Source: Candidatus Melainabacteria bacterium | Lineage (GTDB): Bacteria; Cyanobacteriota; Vampirovibrionia; Vampirovibrionales; Vampirovibrionaceae | Length of the DNA: 44,811 nucleotides | NCBI GenBank assembly: GCA_902168245.1 | Contig: CABHPA010000056.1 | Span: 1-44,811, forward strand | Direction of reading: 5' to 3' | Part shown: positions 32,200-41,084 of the stretch, one piece after another | Layout: every line of letters starts with the position of its first letter | Numbering within the stretch: the stretch's first letter is position 1 | The notes under the pieces: model-generated | Told to the model about the DNA's origin: nothing | The model's database searches: none | The model's input: the letters and a program-made list of their open reading frames with translations, nothing else | Position numbers and translations under genes: made by a program

Positions 32200-32541
32200 T
32201 TAACACATTTGCGCCTTGGAAACGGCCAGCTTCTTCTTGATGACGTCAACATGGTGACTGATGCTAGGCTCCCGGTCGCGTCGATCATCAATGCGCACGG
32301 TGCTTAATACCCGTTTCGCCCCTTCCGAGAACGCGGCTTCATGCATCTGGCCAACCAGGGACAGCACCTGGTACAGCTCGCCTTCTATGGTGGTGGACAT
32401 GGGGCCAATCTGGTACTGGAGCGCCGAACCGGAGGCAATAGCTTGCCGTAGAATGCGTTCGGCGGCCACGATAAAATCGCTTTCACTGGTGGAATCCGTC
32501 CCGATGGGGTCTACCGCCAGTTCAACCAGAACCTTGGACAT
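32200..32541 (-). CDS. Thiamine-binding family protein (MTH1187/DUF77)
   Basis: The ATG at 32541 gives 113 residues and has GGAGG 9 bases before it. The fold is the small ferredoxin-like MTH1187 type: VLVELAVDPIGTDSTSESDF, QIGPMSTTIEGELYQVLSLV and VLSTVRIDDRRDRE. Members bind thiamine or HMP and are sometimes carrier or storage proteins. It is followed on the same strand by the unexplained gap and preceded by the CBS protein, 44 bp away. Confidence 0.88.
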   Translation of the reverse strand: MSKVLVELAVDPIGTDSTSESDFIVAAERILRQAIASGSALQYQIGPMSTTIEGELYQVLSLVGQMHEAAFSEGAKRVLSTVRIDDRRDREPSISHHVDVIKKKLAVSKAQMC

Positions 32542-32585
32542 CTGCAATTCCCTCCCTGCTTATTGATGGTGGCGTTGGGGCAAGC

Positions 32586-33053
32586 TTATGTTTTGCCCAG
32601 GCCCGGATTAAAGCCGGGCTGCTTTTTACCGGGATGCTCCCGGCTGATTGGGCGTTTTTCGGTATCCGCCACAATTCGTTCAATGCCCCTGCCAATTAAT
32701 TCCAGCAAGTCGGTGGTGGTAATAATGCCCACCAGCTTGCCTTCATCCACCACCGGCAGACAGCCGACGGTGCAACCCCGCATCAGGTTGGCCGCCTCTC
32801 TCAGGCTGGTGTCCGGGGTGGCGATCACCACGTTTTTGGCCATGGCATGACTGACCAGCATTTTTTGTCGTTGTCTCTCTTCACTCAGCCCGCCTAAGTC
32901 CCCAATCGACAGTATGCCGGTAATGGCGCCGCCATCCATCACTACCAAATGATGGATATGGTGTTGCCGCATGCGCTGATAGGCTGTTTCTGCGGTTTCC
33001 TGTCCGGAAATCGTGTGGACATCGGTATTCATAAAGTCTTGCAGGCGCATCAT
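32586..33053 (-). CDS. Protein with two CBS domains
   Basis: The 155 residues form a CBS pair (Bateman module) at about 1-58 and 66-128: MMRLQDFMNTDVHTISGQET, HHLVVMDGGAITGILSIGDL, then VIATPDTSLREAANLMRG and CLPVVDEGKLVGIITTTDLLELI. Such modules bind adenosine nucleotides or SAM and usually sense energy state. There is no attached catalytic domain, so it must act through another protein. A GGAACC site precedes the start. Ligand is unknown. Confidence 0.9.
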   Translation of the reverse strand: MMRLQDFMNTDVHTISGQETAETAYQRMRQHHIHHLVVMDGGAITGILSIGDLGGLSEERQRQKMLVSHAMAKNVVIATPDTSLREAANLMRGCTVGCLPVVDEGKLVGIITTTDLLELIGRGIERIVADTEKRPISREHPGKKQPGFNPGLGKT

Positions 33054-33379
33054 CGGTTCCTTTTTGGTTTCAGGGTAATGAATGGAGGGAACACAATTTA
33101 ACGGGTTTAAACAATCCGTGAATTGAGATGGGACTGATTCAATACTTCCTCAATAATGCCGGTTAAACCGATGCCAGGTAAATTGCCAGCCCGTTTAATA
33201 ATCACCTGTCTAGGCGGATATTAGTAACGTTTACAATTTACTTGCCGTTTTGTTCCGCTGTAAATAAAGGCACCTTAAATTCACGGTAGGTTGTTTGTAG
33301 GTTCATTGCATTAGAAGCGAAAAGACAAGGAAAATCATTGATGGCCTTAATGCGCCCCTTGGCAGAGATTTGGGATTAG
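33054..33379. other. Intergenic region upstream of hsp20
   Basis: This 326-bp AT-rich gap is divergent between the CBS gene and the small heat-shock gene. I searched for a CIRCE-type inverted repeat and did not find one. TTGCCG at about 33243 and TAAATA at about 33262 are spaced too closely for a standard promoter. No coding frame stands out. Confidence 0.5.
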
Positions 33380-33775
33380 ATGGAGCAGAACTTTCATGAG
33401 ATGGGAGCGTTCCAGTTCCCGGCCTTTGCGGAATTTCGATCGTTTCCGGCTGCTCGTGGGGAAAGGCTGGCTCGCCCCTGGTTGCCCCCGGTGGATATTT
33501 CCGAAACCGACAGCAGCTTGTTGCTGAAGGTTGAGGTTCCTGGCATTAAGGCCGAGGATTTGCAGGTGGGGATTCTGGAAGATCCGGTGGTGATTCGCGG
33601 GGAAGCCCGTGAGGAAAAAGTGGAGGAGAAGCGGGACGTTTACCGCCGGACTCCACTGCCTGAAAGCATTAAGGCGGAAGGCGCCACTGCCGGGCTGAAG
33701 CATGGCGTCCTGAATTTGCAACTGCCCAAACTGACTGAGAAAAAAGGAAAGCGAATACCGGTTCAAACCAAATAG
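33380..33775 (+). CDS. Hsp20/alpha-crystallin small heat-shock protein
   Basis: ATP-independent holdase chaperone that binds unfolding proteins. The alpha-crystallin domain spans about residues 35-121: PPVDISETDSSLLLKVEVPG, VVIRGEAREEK and GVLNLQLPK. The region between VYRR and TPLPESIKAEG is about ten residues shorter than usual. The GSFxRxF stretch that normally precedes the LP motif is missing, so the dimerisation loop is altered. The ATG at 33380 is chosen, and one at 33401 is possible. A strong terminator lies 18 bp after the stop. Confidence 0.88.
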   Translation: MEQNFHEMGAFQFPAFAEFRSFPAARGERLARPWLPPVDISETDSSLLLKVEVPGIKAEDLQVGILEDPVVIRGEAREEKVEEKRDVYRRTPLPESIKAEGATAGLKHGVLNLQLPKLTEKKGKRIPVQTK

Positions 33776-33793
33776 CCAGAAGCCATCTGACTC

Positions 33794-33832
33794 GGTATCC
33801 GCCCTGCCAAGACGGGTGGATACCGTTTTTTT
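33794..33832 (+). terminator. Intrinsic terminator of hsp20
   Basis: GGTATCCGCCC and GGGTGGATACC form an 11-bp stem with one G-T pair and a 9-nt loop, followed by GTTTTTTT. Confidence 0.9.
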
Positions 33833-33992
33833 CCGGCCCGTTTGCCGTAAGCCCGAACGGTCTGTAATTGAATATAGTAGCTATTTATCCAATTTACAGG
33901 CAGGTACCTGTTGGCGGACAATCAAGCAAGGCTCCCTGGGAGCCTGTTTGTGACTTGCGGATGACTTGCAAGAGCGGGGCGTCAAACTCATT

Positions 33993-35018
33993 GTGAAAAT
34001 TGCGTTTTTTTCCACTAAAAATTACGAGAAGGAGTATTTTCGGCAATTCAACGCCGATGACCGGCTGCAGCCGGTGTTTTTAGAGGAGCGGCTGACCGCC
34101 AATACCGTGGCGCTGGCTGCCGGTTTTGAGGCGGTGTGCGTATTCACCAACGACGTGGTGGATGCGGCGGTGTTGAAGTCCCTTGCCGCCCAAGGCGTTC
34201 GTCTGGTGGCCTTGCGCTGCGCCGGGTACAACAATGTGGATTTGGGCGCGGCGGACGCGCTGGGCGTTGCCGTGGTTCGCGTACCGGCCTATTCCCCCTA
34301 CGCGGTGGCCGAATACACGGTAGGCATGATTCTGACCTTGAACCGGAAGTATCATAAGGCATATAACCGGGTGCGGGAAGGCAACTTTACGCTGGATGGC
34401 CTGTTGGGATTCGATCTGATGGGTAAAACGGTGGGCGTGGTGGGTACGGGACGCATCGGCCTTTTGGTGGCCCGGATTTTAGGGTGCGGTTTTGGCTGCA
34501 AGGTGCTGGCTTATGATCCATACCCCGATGCAGGGTTCAGCGAACTGGAAGGCCCGGACGGGCCGGTGGGCGAGTATGTGGATCTGGCCCGGCTGTACCG
34601 GGAGTCTGATGTGATTTCGCTGCATTGTCCCCTAACCCCTGAGACCCGCCACCTGGTTGACGAGCCTGCCATTGAGCAGATGAAACCCGGCGTGATGCTG
34701 ATTAACACCAGCCGGGGCGGCGTGGTGAACGCTTGCGCCCTGATTCGGGGGTTGAAGTCTGGGAAGATAGGCTATTTGGGCCTGGATGTCTATGAGGAGG
34801 AGGCTGACATCTTTTTTGAGGATCACTCGGCTTGCGGGATTTCGGATGACACGCTGGCCCGGCTGCTGACGTTCCCGAATGTGCTGATTACCAGTCACCA
34901 GGCGTTTTTTACAGAAGAGGCGCTGAAAAACATTGCCCAGACTACGCTGAGTAACATAGCGGCGGTTGAAAGGCAGGAAGCCTGCCCAAACCGGCTATTT
35001 GCGGCCTCTGAGGCATGA
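33993..35018 (+). CDS. ldhA: D-lactate dehydrogenase (2-hydroxyacid family)
   Basis: NADH-dependent reduction of pyruvate to D-lactate. The GTG at 33993 gives 341 residues starting MKIAFFSTKNYEKEYF, which matches the LdhA N-terminus. A TTG at 33966 would add nine unlike residues. Rossmann motif GKTVGVVGTGRIGLLVAR, the active-site arginine in INTSRGGVVNACALIRGL, and the catalytic histidine in VLITSHQAFFTEEAL are visible. An 11-codon frame (33961-33996) ends over the GTG, possibly as translational coupling. The enzyme suggests fermentative capacity. Confidence 0.92.
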   Translation: MKIAFFSTKNYEKEYFRQFNADDRLQPVFLEERLTANTVALAAGFEAVCVFTNDVVDAAVLKSLAAQGVRLVALRCAGYNNVDLGAADALGVAVVRVPAYSPYAVAEYTVGMILTLNRKYHKAYNRVREGNFTLDGLLGFDLMGKTVGVVGTGRIGLLVARILGCGFGCKVLAYDPYPDAGFSELEGPDGPVGEYVDLARLYRESDVISLHCPLTPETRHLVDEPAIEQMKPGVMLINTSRGGVVNACALIRGLKSGKIGYLGLDVYEEEADIFFEDHSACGISDDTLARLLTFPNVLITSHQAFFTEEALKNIAQTTLSNIAAVERQEACPNRLFAASEA

Positions 35019-35053
35019 AAGCCAAGACCCGAACCTGAAGGGAGGTAGACGAC

Positions 35054-35914
35054 ATGTTTCAATCCCAGGCGGAATCAACAACCCAGACCATTACTGGATT
35101 GCTGACGGATGATCATCATGCCATGGAGGCCATGCTGGAGGCATTTTTGAGCCACCTGAAGGAGATCTGTACCCGGCAAACCCCCCAAGCGGAAAGCAAG
35201 GCGCGTGATTTGCTGAAACAACTGGTTACGATGACGAATATCCATACCGCCTGCGAGGAGCAGGCTCTATTTCCGGCGCTGGGGGCGTATTATCCCTTGC
35301 CGGTTCTGGAAATTGAGCATGATGAAATTATGCTGGCCCGTGCGGCGTTGGTGTTGAAAACGCTTCAGTATTCCTTTCCGGAAGACTGCAATGAGCGGAT
35401 TTACAGGCAGGGATTGACCCTGATGGAACAGTTGCGGGGCCATTGGCGCAAGGAGGAGCAGTTTATCTTTCCGCTGGTTGAGCAATCCCTCTCTGCGGAG
35501 GAAAAATACAAGGTATTGACTGAGATGCAGAGGCTGCGCGCCGGTGCGGCCAAAGTGGATGATCCGGCTTCCCCGTATGCGCAACATCGGTTTTATCCGT
35601 TCCGGTTTCCGCTGGGTTCCACCATGTTGGAGAAAATTCGGACGAGAACGATTGCCAGGGAAGGCAAATTACAGGTGAAAACCGTGGATTTAGAGGCGGG
35701 TAAATCAATAGGGACTCACTGGTCTCCGATGCAGGTGGTGCTGCTGGTTTATGAAGGCGAGGCGATCTGGCGTTCGCGGGATACCTCGCTGTTGCTGAAA
35801 AAGGGGGATGGCATCCTGATGGACCCCAAGCTGCCTCATTCCCTCACCGCCCAGCAGGACACCAGCTTCCTGATGCTGCTGTTTCATTCCAAAGAGGCTG
35901 AAAAGGCGACCTGA
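35054..35914 (+). CDS. Hemerythrin-like and cupin fusion protein
   Basis: The first 160 residues form a four-helix hemerythrin-like domain with di-iron ligand pattern: DDHHAMEAML, HTACEEQALFPAL, EIEHDEIML and HWRKEEQFIFPLVE. Residues about 195-280 form a cupin barrel (VKTVDLEAGKSIGTHWSP, VLLVYEGEAIWRSRD and KKGDGILMDPKLPHSLTA), which has a possible metal-binding histidine set. Hemerythrin domains bind oxygen, nitric oxide or iron, and cupins can bind metals or small molecules, so oxygen or redox sensing is a fair guess. GGGAGGT lies 7 bases before the ATG. It starts 35 bp after ldhA and may be in the same transcript. Confidence 0.82.
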   Translation: MFQSQAESTTQTITGLLTDDHHAMEAMLEAFLSHLKEICTRQTPQAESKARDLLKQLVTMTNIHTACEEQALFPALGAYYPLPVLEIEHDEIMLARAALVLKTLQYSFPEDCNERIYRQGLTLMEQLRGHWRKEEQFIFPLVEQSLSAEEKYKVLTEMQRLRAGAAKVDDPASPYAQHRFYPFRFPLGSTMLEKIRTRTIAREGKLQVKTVDLEAGKSIGTHWSPMQVVLLVYEGEAIWRSRDTSLLLKKGDGILMDPKLPHSLTAQQDTSFLMLLFHSKEAEKAT

Positions 35915-35939
35915 CCGGGAAACTACAGGTTTTTTGCAG

Positions 35940-35995
35940 GCGGGGATAATGCGGGCAAGAGTCTTTGAAATCCGGTTTCCCCGCTCTTGTTTGTT
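35940..35995 (+). terminator. Likely terminator after the hemerythrin-cupin gene
   Basis: GCGGGGA and TCCCCGC can pair over 7 bp around a long loop, and are followed by TCTTGTTTGTTTATT. Confidence 0.5.
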
Positions 35996-36109
35996 TATTG
36001 AGCATGATGATCTGGTCGGCAATTCAGATCTTTCAGCAGTGTTTATATGAATAAATAGTGCCTTTTTTGCAAGTCACCAGTTTGTGTTTTCTCAAGTATT
36101 TCAGGGAAT

Positions 36110-37012
36110 ATGTCGCTTTTACCCAGTTGCTCCCCCCTCCCTAAACAGGTTTATCCGCCAAACGGCTCAGCGCAACTGGGCGGTTATGCAGCGCTGCGCT
36201 GTTGGCCCTCTGAACAAGTGAATATGGGACATTGTGTGCCGTATGCTCCTTGGGGAAGTGGCTTTCCATTGCCAATTTCTATGCAGCCGCAGTCTGGAAG
36301 CCTACCCCAGCCATCCCAAAGTGTGTCTGAAAAGAGTGCGTCTGAAAAGCATCATCTTAACCTGGCGGTGCTGGAGATGATGAAGATTGCCGCTGCGGTT
36401 TTAACCTTGCGCATGGCCTTTCACATGGTACCCAAAGGCTTGTCGGTGCTGTTGAGGCTGACTGAAAAGCAGTTCCGACTGCAATCCGATAATCGGTTGC
36501 TGCAATGGCTGGAAAACCGGGTGAGCGGTTTTAAAACGTTTATGGAAACCCGAAGCGGCGAGCATGGCAACAATCTTTACAAAAGCCTGATGGCGATTAT
36601 TGACGGGTTGTTGATGCTGTATGTGGGCGGTGAGGTGGATCGGTATTTTTCCAAGAAGAATCAAAAGTTCAAGCCGCATGAAACCAAAGACCCGGAAAAA
36701 GTGGTTGATAAAGTGCTATTGGTGCTGATTGCCACGGAGCGCATCGAAAACGTGATGCATCATCTGTTTCACTGGCTGGACAAGCACCCGTCATCCGGCC
36801 GTCAGTTTATTTACGGAGAACTGGCTGCTCTGACCGCCGTTCTGTTTGATACCAGCGTGAAAATCGCCAGCGATCGCTACAAGCTGAACAAAAACAATGG
36901 CAAGCCCGCTTCCTCCTCAGGCCCTAAGGCTGGGCTGGCCAGTCCCTTCCAGTCCGTCAACGGGACTCCTGATCCGGCTTTTCCGGGTGATCGGTTGGTC
37001 AGGACGGGCTAG
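36110..37012 (+). CDS. Unknown 300-aa protein
   Basis: No family is recognised. Residues 1-80 are Pro- and Ser-rich and contain several cysteines. Residues 85-235 are helix-rich, with amphipathic or weakly hydrophobic stretches (AVLEMMKIAAAVLTLRMAFH, KSLMAIIDGLLMLYVGGEVD and KVVDKVLLVLIATERI). The last 50 are polar. There is no clear signal peptide, but the middle could associate with a membrane. AGGGA sits close before the ATG. It is not obviously linked to its neighbours. Confidence 0.55.
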   Translation: MSLLPSCSPLPKQVYPPNGSAQLGGYAALRCWPSEQVNMGHCVPYAPWGSGFPLPISMQPQSGSLPQPSQSVSEKSASEKHHLNLAVLEMMKIAAAVLTLRMAFHMVPKGLSVLLRLTEKQFRLQSDNRLLQWLENRVSGFKTFMETRSGEHGNNLYKSLMAIIDGLLMLYVGGEVDRYFSKKNQKFKPHETKDPEKVVDKVLLVLIATERIENVMHHLFHWLDKHPSSGRQFIYGELAALTAVLFDTSVKIASDRYKLNKNNGKPASSSGPKAGLASPFQSVNGTPDPAFPGDRLVRTG

Positions 37013-37133
37013 GCGAATTCCCGATAAAGTATGGCTGGCAAGCTGGAATAACCGACATTGGCAGAAATGCGCCCAAAAGGGCTGCCTTGGCATGGCGTGG
37101 AAGCCGTAGCGCGACGAAAGAGATATGGGCCGC

Positions 37134-37898
37134 TTAATTAAAAGCTTGGCAATATTGCTGGCAGGCCAGGTAGTCTTCCTTGGCGGGGGTCAAAAAGCTG
37201 GCGTTTTGTAGCAGCAGGCTTTGGGCGCTCAGGCTGGTTTTTTTGACCTCGACAAAATATTGATAGGCATAGGATTCCAGGTTCGTTTTAACAAAATCGT
37301 ATACGGCGCCGGGAAACACATTGACGTCGACCGGTTGATCCCAGGTGGAGATATCTGCCCAGGAACGTTTCAACCTCAGGATTTCCAGGTTGTGTCGGGT
37401 CATGAAGGACACGATATTCTGCAAGGTGAAAAACTTGATATGGGTTGAATCCAGAAGACCCATGGGGGTATAGTTAAATTGGTTCAGCAAGAGTTTTAGT
37501 TTAATCGACCCATGGCTGATATTGGGAATGGAGAACAGAAATGTGCCTTCTGGCGTTAAATAATTCGCCAGATGCGAAACCACTTCATCCGGATACAGCA
37601 AATGCTCGATTACATCCGTCATGACGATATGTTCGACCGGCTCTATGGGGTAAGGCTCCAAACGGTTCAAATCCAGATTCAGAACCTGCTGGTAGCAGTT
37701 ACGGCTTCGCGCCTTTTCCGCCATTTCCGCATGGTACTCTATGCCCGTAACCTGGCAGCCTTTTTGCGCCAGAACTTCACCTATATAGCCGGTGGCGCAG
37801 CCGACTTCCAATACTTTGCTGTTTTCCTTGACCGCCAGGATGGCTTGAACCACGGGGCTGTTCAGGTCGCTCAAATTAATTTGGAAGTCGTAGATCAT
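37134..37898 (-). CDS. SAM-dependent methyltransferase, class I
   Basis: The 254 residues carry a Rossmann methyltransferase domain at about 28-150: VLEVGCATGYIGEVLAQKG as SAM motif I, QVTGIEYHAEMAEKAR, HIVMTDVIEHLLYPDEVVSH and LTPEGTFLFSIPN. This resembles the UbiG/Methyltransf_23 group, which often methylates sugars or small molecules in surface polysaccharide clusters. Substrate is unknown. GAGGGACAGCT precedes the ATG at 37898. It diverges from cysD and may have joined the sulfation cluster. Confidence 0.85.
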   Translation of the reverse strand: MIYDFQINLSDLNSPVVQAILAVKENSKVLEVGCATGYIGEVLAQKGCQVTGIEYHAEMAEKARSRNCYQQVLNLDLNRLEPYPIEPVEHIVMTDVIEHLLYPDEVVSHLANYLTPEGTFLFSIPNISHGSIKLKLLLNQFNYTPMGLLDSTHIKFFTLQNIVSFMTRHNLEILRLKRSWADISTWDQPVDVNVFPGAVYDFVKTNLESYAYQYFVEVKKTSLSAQSLLLQNASFLTPAKEDYLACQQYCQAFN

Positions 37899-38251
37899 AG
37901 CTGTCCCTCAGGTGTAAAGTGTTGATGCCTTAGCTCATTCATAAGGGCATCACCCATGACCGAGCAGGCGACTGAACCGCATAGCAATATTAATTATAGG
38001 AATCCAGCGGCCCAAGCGTATCCTATATTCGAAGGTTTTTTCCGGGGCTTCGCATAGGGCAGGCAAATGCGCTGGCATTACCGCTTTTATCGCCCGATAT
38101 TGTTTGCATCGCAGTGTTATAGTATGAGGTGAGGGGATTGGGCAGGGTAAAGCCCATGGCATCCAGCCCATGCCAATGATTGACCAAAGCGCCATTTTCA
38201 CAGTAGGCTGGTAGTGAATAATTCTGTTGAAGTACCGATCAGTAAAAATTG
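37899..38251. other. Divergent intergenic region, methyltransferase / cysD
   Basis: The 353-bp gap holds a minus-strand TATAAT at 37998-37993 for the methyltransferase (no clear -35), a plus-strand TATAGT at 38118-38123, and a hairpin TGGCAT/ATGCCA at 38157-38175 preceded by a GCCCATG direct repeat. TTCACA near 38198 resembles a -35 for cysD. No gene or riboswitch is evident. Confidence 0.4.
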
Positions 38252-39175
38252 ATGTTGCACAACTCATTATTGAAAACCAGGGATAATTTCCTGTCCGAGC
38301 TTGAGGCGGAAGCGATTGAAATACTGCGGGAAGGCGTTGCGGCGGCTACCAACCCGGTGATGATGTATTCCATCGGCAAAGATTCCTCTGTCATGCTGCA
38401 TTTGGCCAGAAAGGCATTTTATCCGGCAGTGCCGCCGTTTCCGTTGCTGCATGTGGATACCACCTGGAAATTTCGCGAGATGTATCAGCATCGTGAGCGT
38501 ATGGTCGCGGAAAGCGGCATGCGGCTCATCGTTCACCGGAATGAGGAAGGCTTGGCCAGCCATATCAACCCTTTTACCCATGGCTCCTCTTATTACACGG
38601 ATGTGATGAAGACAGTCGCATTAAAGCAGGCGCTGGATCTGCATGGTTTCGATATTATTTTCGGCGGCGCCCGCCGGGATGAGGAAAAATCGAGGGCCAA
38701 AGAGCGTATTTTTTCTTTCAGAACCAGCAGTCATGGCTGGGAACCCAAAGCGCAGCGCCCGGAACTCTGGTCGTTGTACAATACCCGTTTAAGGCCCGGC
38801 GAAACCCTTCGGGTTTTTCCGCTTTCCAATTGGACGGAACTGGATATCTGGCAGTATATTTACCAGGAAAATATCCCCATTGTGCCGCTTTATTACGCCA
38901 AAAAACGGCCCGTGGTATGGCGCGGCAACACCTGGATTATGGTGGATGACGAGCGCCTGCCTTTAGAGCCTGGGGAGCGTCCGGAAATGCGGCAGGTGCG
39001 TTTCCGGACGCTGGGATGTTATCCTTTGACCGGCGCGATTGAAAGCAATGCCGAAGGTTTGGAGGATATTATCGCCGAAATCTTTAACGCGCGTTCCTCC
39101 GAACGCCAGGGACGCCTGATTGATCATGATCAGGCCGGTTCCATGGAGAAGAAAAAGCAAGAGGGTTATTTTTAA
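38252..39175 (+). CDS. cysD: Sulfate adenylyltransferase small subunit
   Basis: Forms APS from sulfate and ATP together with the GTPase CysN. The ATG at 38252 gives 307 residues. The PP-loop is [15 protein letters not shown], followed by [37 protein letters not shown] and [12 protein letters not shown], all characteristic. Its stop shares one base with the cysNC ATG (TAATG). No cysH, cysI or cysJ is in the window, so the product may go to PAPS-dependent sulfation. Confidence 0.97.
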   Translation: MLHNSLLKTRDNFLSELEAEAIEILREGVAAATNPVMMYSIGKDSSVMLHLARKAFYPAVPPFPLLHVDTTWKFREMYQHRERMVAESGMRLIVHRNEEGLASHINPFTHGSSYYTDVMKTVALKQALDLHGFDIIFGGARRDEEKSRAKERIFSFRTSSHGWEPKAQRPELWSLYNTRLRPGETLRVFPLSNWTELDIWQYIYQENIPIVPLYYAKKRPVVWRGNTWIMVDDERLPLEPGERPEMRQVRFRTLGCYPLTGAIESNAEGLEDIIAEIFNARSSERQGRLIDHDQAGSMEKKKQEGYF

Positions 39176-41058
39176 TGGAAAGTGCGGCGGCGCTCGCTGA
39201 GAATATCCAGTCGTTTCTGGCGGAGCAGGGCGAGAAATCCATGTTGCGCTTTATTACTTGCGGGAGTGTGGATGACGGGAAATCCACTTTAATCGGCCGT
39301 TTATTGTATGAATCCAAGCGCATTTTCGACGATCAGATGAAAATGCTGGAAACCGATTCCAAGCTTTATGGCACCCAGGGCGAAAAAATTGATTTTGCGC
39401 TCTTGGTAGATGGGTTGCAGGCGGAGCGCGAACAGGGCATTACCATTGATGTGGCCTACCGTTTTTTTGCCACCGACGCCCGGCGCTTTATTGTGGCCGA
39501 TACGCCCGGCCACGAACAATACACCCGCAATATGGCCACGGGCGCTTCGACGGCGTCGCTGGCCATTATCCTGGTTGATGCGCGCAAAGGGATGTTGACC
39601 CAGACCAAGCGTCATTCCCGCATTGTGTCCATGATGGGCATTCGCCATATTGTGCTGGCCATTAACAAAATGGATTTGCTGGATTATAAGCCGGACGCCT
39701 TTCATGCGATTGAAGCGGAGTACCGGCAGTTTGCCCAGGCCCACTGCCAATTTAAGACGATTCAGGCCATTCCGGTTTCGGCGCTGGAAGGGGATTACGT
39801 TGTGCAGGCCAGTCCGCGCATGCCGTGGTATAACGGCCCTTCCTTGCTGGCCTATCTGGAGGCAATTGATGTTTCCTCATCCCTGCGAGACCAGCCATTC
39901 CGCATGTCGGTGCAATGGGTCAACCGCCCGAACCTGGATTTTCGTGGCTTTTGCGGACGCATTGCCTCTGGCCTCTTGCAGCCGGGTGATCCGGTGCGTA
40001 TTTTGCCCTCCGGCAAGGAAAGCCGGGTTCGGGAAATTATTGGGGGCCAAGGGGCTTTGGCTTTCGCGGAAGCCGGTCATTCCGTTACCCTGACCTTGGC
40101 GGACGAGCTGGATATTAGTCGGGGCGATCTGATTGTATCGGCCGCTCAACCTGCCCAAGTGGCCGATCAGTTTGAGGCCCGGCTGCTTTGGATGTCCGAT
40201 ACGCCCTTATTGCCGGGACGCCCTTATATTGTCAAACTGCACCATAAGGAAATGACCGCGACGGTTACTGGCATTAAATACCTGGAAGACATTAATACCG
40301 GCGCCCATCTGGCGGCTAAAACATTGCATTTGAATGAAATTGCGGTGGTGAATCTCAGTTTTAGCCAGCCTGTCGCGTTTGAACCCTATTCGGTGAATCA
40401 GGCTCTGGGCGCTTTTATCCTGATTGATAAGCTGAGTTTTGAAACCCTGGGCGCGGGCATGATTGAGTTTGCCCTGCGCCGAGCCTCCAATATTCATTGG
40501 CAAGCGCTTGAAATCAACAAGCGGGCGCGGGCGCTGCCTAAGCACCAGCAGCCGAAATGTATCTGGTTTACCGGCTTATCGGGCTCCGGAAAATCGACCA
40601 TCGCCAACCTGTTGGAAAAACGCCTCCATGCCGAAGGCAAGCATACCTATATTCTGGATGGCGATAATATTCGGCATGGCCTAAACCGTGATTTGGGCTT
40701 CACGGAGGCGGATCGGGTGGAAAACATCCGCCGTGTCGCAGAAGTTGCCAGGCTGATGGTGGACGCGGGGCTGATTGTGATTGTGGCTTTCATCTCCCCG
40801 TACCAGAGAGAACGGCAACTGGCCCGCGAGCTGTTTGAGGAAGGGGAGTTTATAGAAGTGTTCGTGGACACCCCGCTGGAAGAATGTGAGCGGCGGGACG
40901 TGAAGGGCTTGTATGCCAAGGCGCGCCGTGGCGAACTGAAAAACTTTACCGGGATTGATAGCGACTATGAGCCTCCCGAAGCGCCTGATGTCCATATTGC
41001 CAATATGAACAGTACTCTGGACGACTGCGTGTCCCAGGTTCTGGATTTCCTCTCATAG
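39175..41058 (+). CDS. cysNC: CysN-CysC fusion: sulfate adenylyltransferase subunit 1 and APS kinase
   Basis: Bifunctional 627-residue enzyme producing PAPS from sulfate. The CysN part (about 20-445) has GTPase motifs GSVDDGKSTLIGR, DTPGHEQYTRNMATGAS and NKMD, plus the beta-barrel domains. The CysC part (about 455-627) has a P-loop GLSGSGKSTIANLLEK, LDGDNIRHGLNRDLGF, and DTPLEECERRDVKGLYAKAR. Such NodQ-type fusions are known and often serve sulfation of glycans or lipids. It overlaps cysD by one base. Confidence 0.96.
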   Translation: MESAAALAENIQSFLAEQGEKSMLRFITCGSVDDGKSTLIGRLLYESKRIFDDQMKMLETDSKLYGTQGEKIDFALLVDGLQAEREQGITIDVAYRFFATDARRFIVADTPGHEQYTRNMATGASTASLAIILVDARKGMLTQTKRHSRIVSMMGIRHIVLAINKMDLLDYKPDAFHAIEAEYRQFAQAHCQFKTIQAIPVSALEGDYVVQASPRMPWYNGPSLLAYLEAIDVSSSLRDQPFRMSVQWVNRPNLDFRGFCGRIASGLLQPGDPVRILPSGKESRVREIIGGQGALAFAEAGHSVTLTLADELDISRGDLIVSAAQPAQVADQFEARLLWMSDTPLLPGRPYIVKLHHKEMTATVTGIKYLEDINTGAHLAAKTLHLNEIAVVNLSFSQPVAFEPYSVNQALGAFILIDKLSFETLGAGMIEFALRRASNIHWQALEINKRARALPKHQQPKCIWFTGLSGSGKSTIANLLEKRLHAEGKHTYILDGDNIRHGLNRDLGFTEADRVENIRRVAEVARLMVDAGLIVIVAFISPYQRERQLARELFEEGEFIEVFVDTPLEECERRDVKGLYAKARRGELKNFTGIDSDYEPPEAPDVHIANMNSTLDDCVSQVLDFLS

Positions 41059-41084
41059 CGATTGATAAAGAAGCGGGCTTGTGT

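Noticed and set aside
33054..33379. CIRCE or other heat-shock operator upstream of hsp20
   Set aside because: No TTAGCACTC-type inverted repeat was found.
33961..33996. 11-codon leader peptide before ldhA
   Set aside because: No attenuator hairpin or repeated codon pattern. The overlap with the GTG start is noted under ldhA, but a regulatory role is unsupported.
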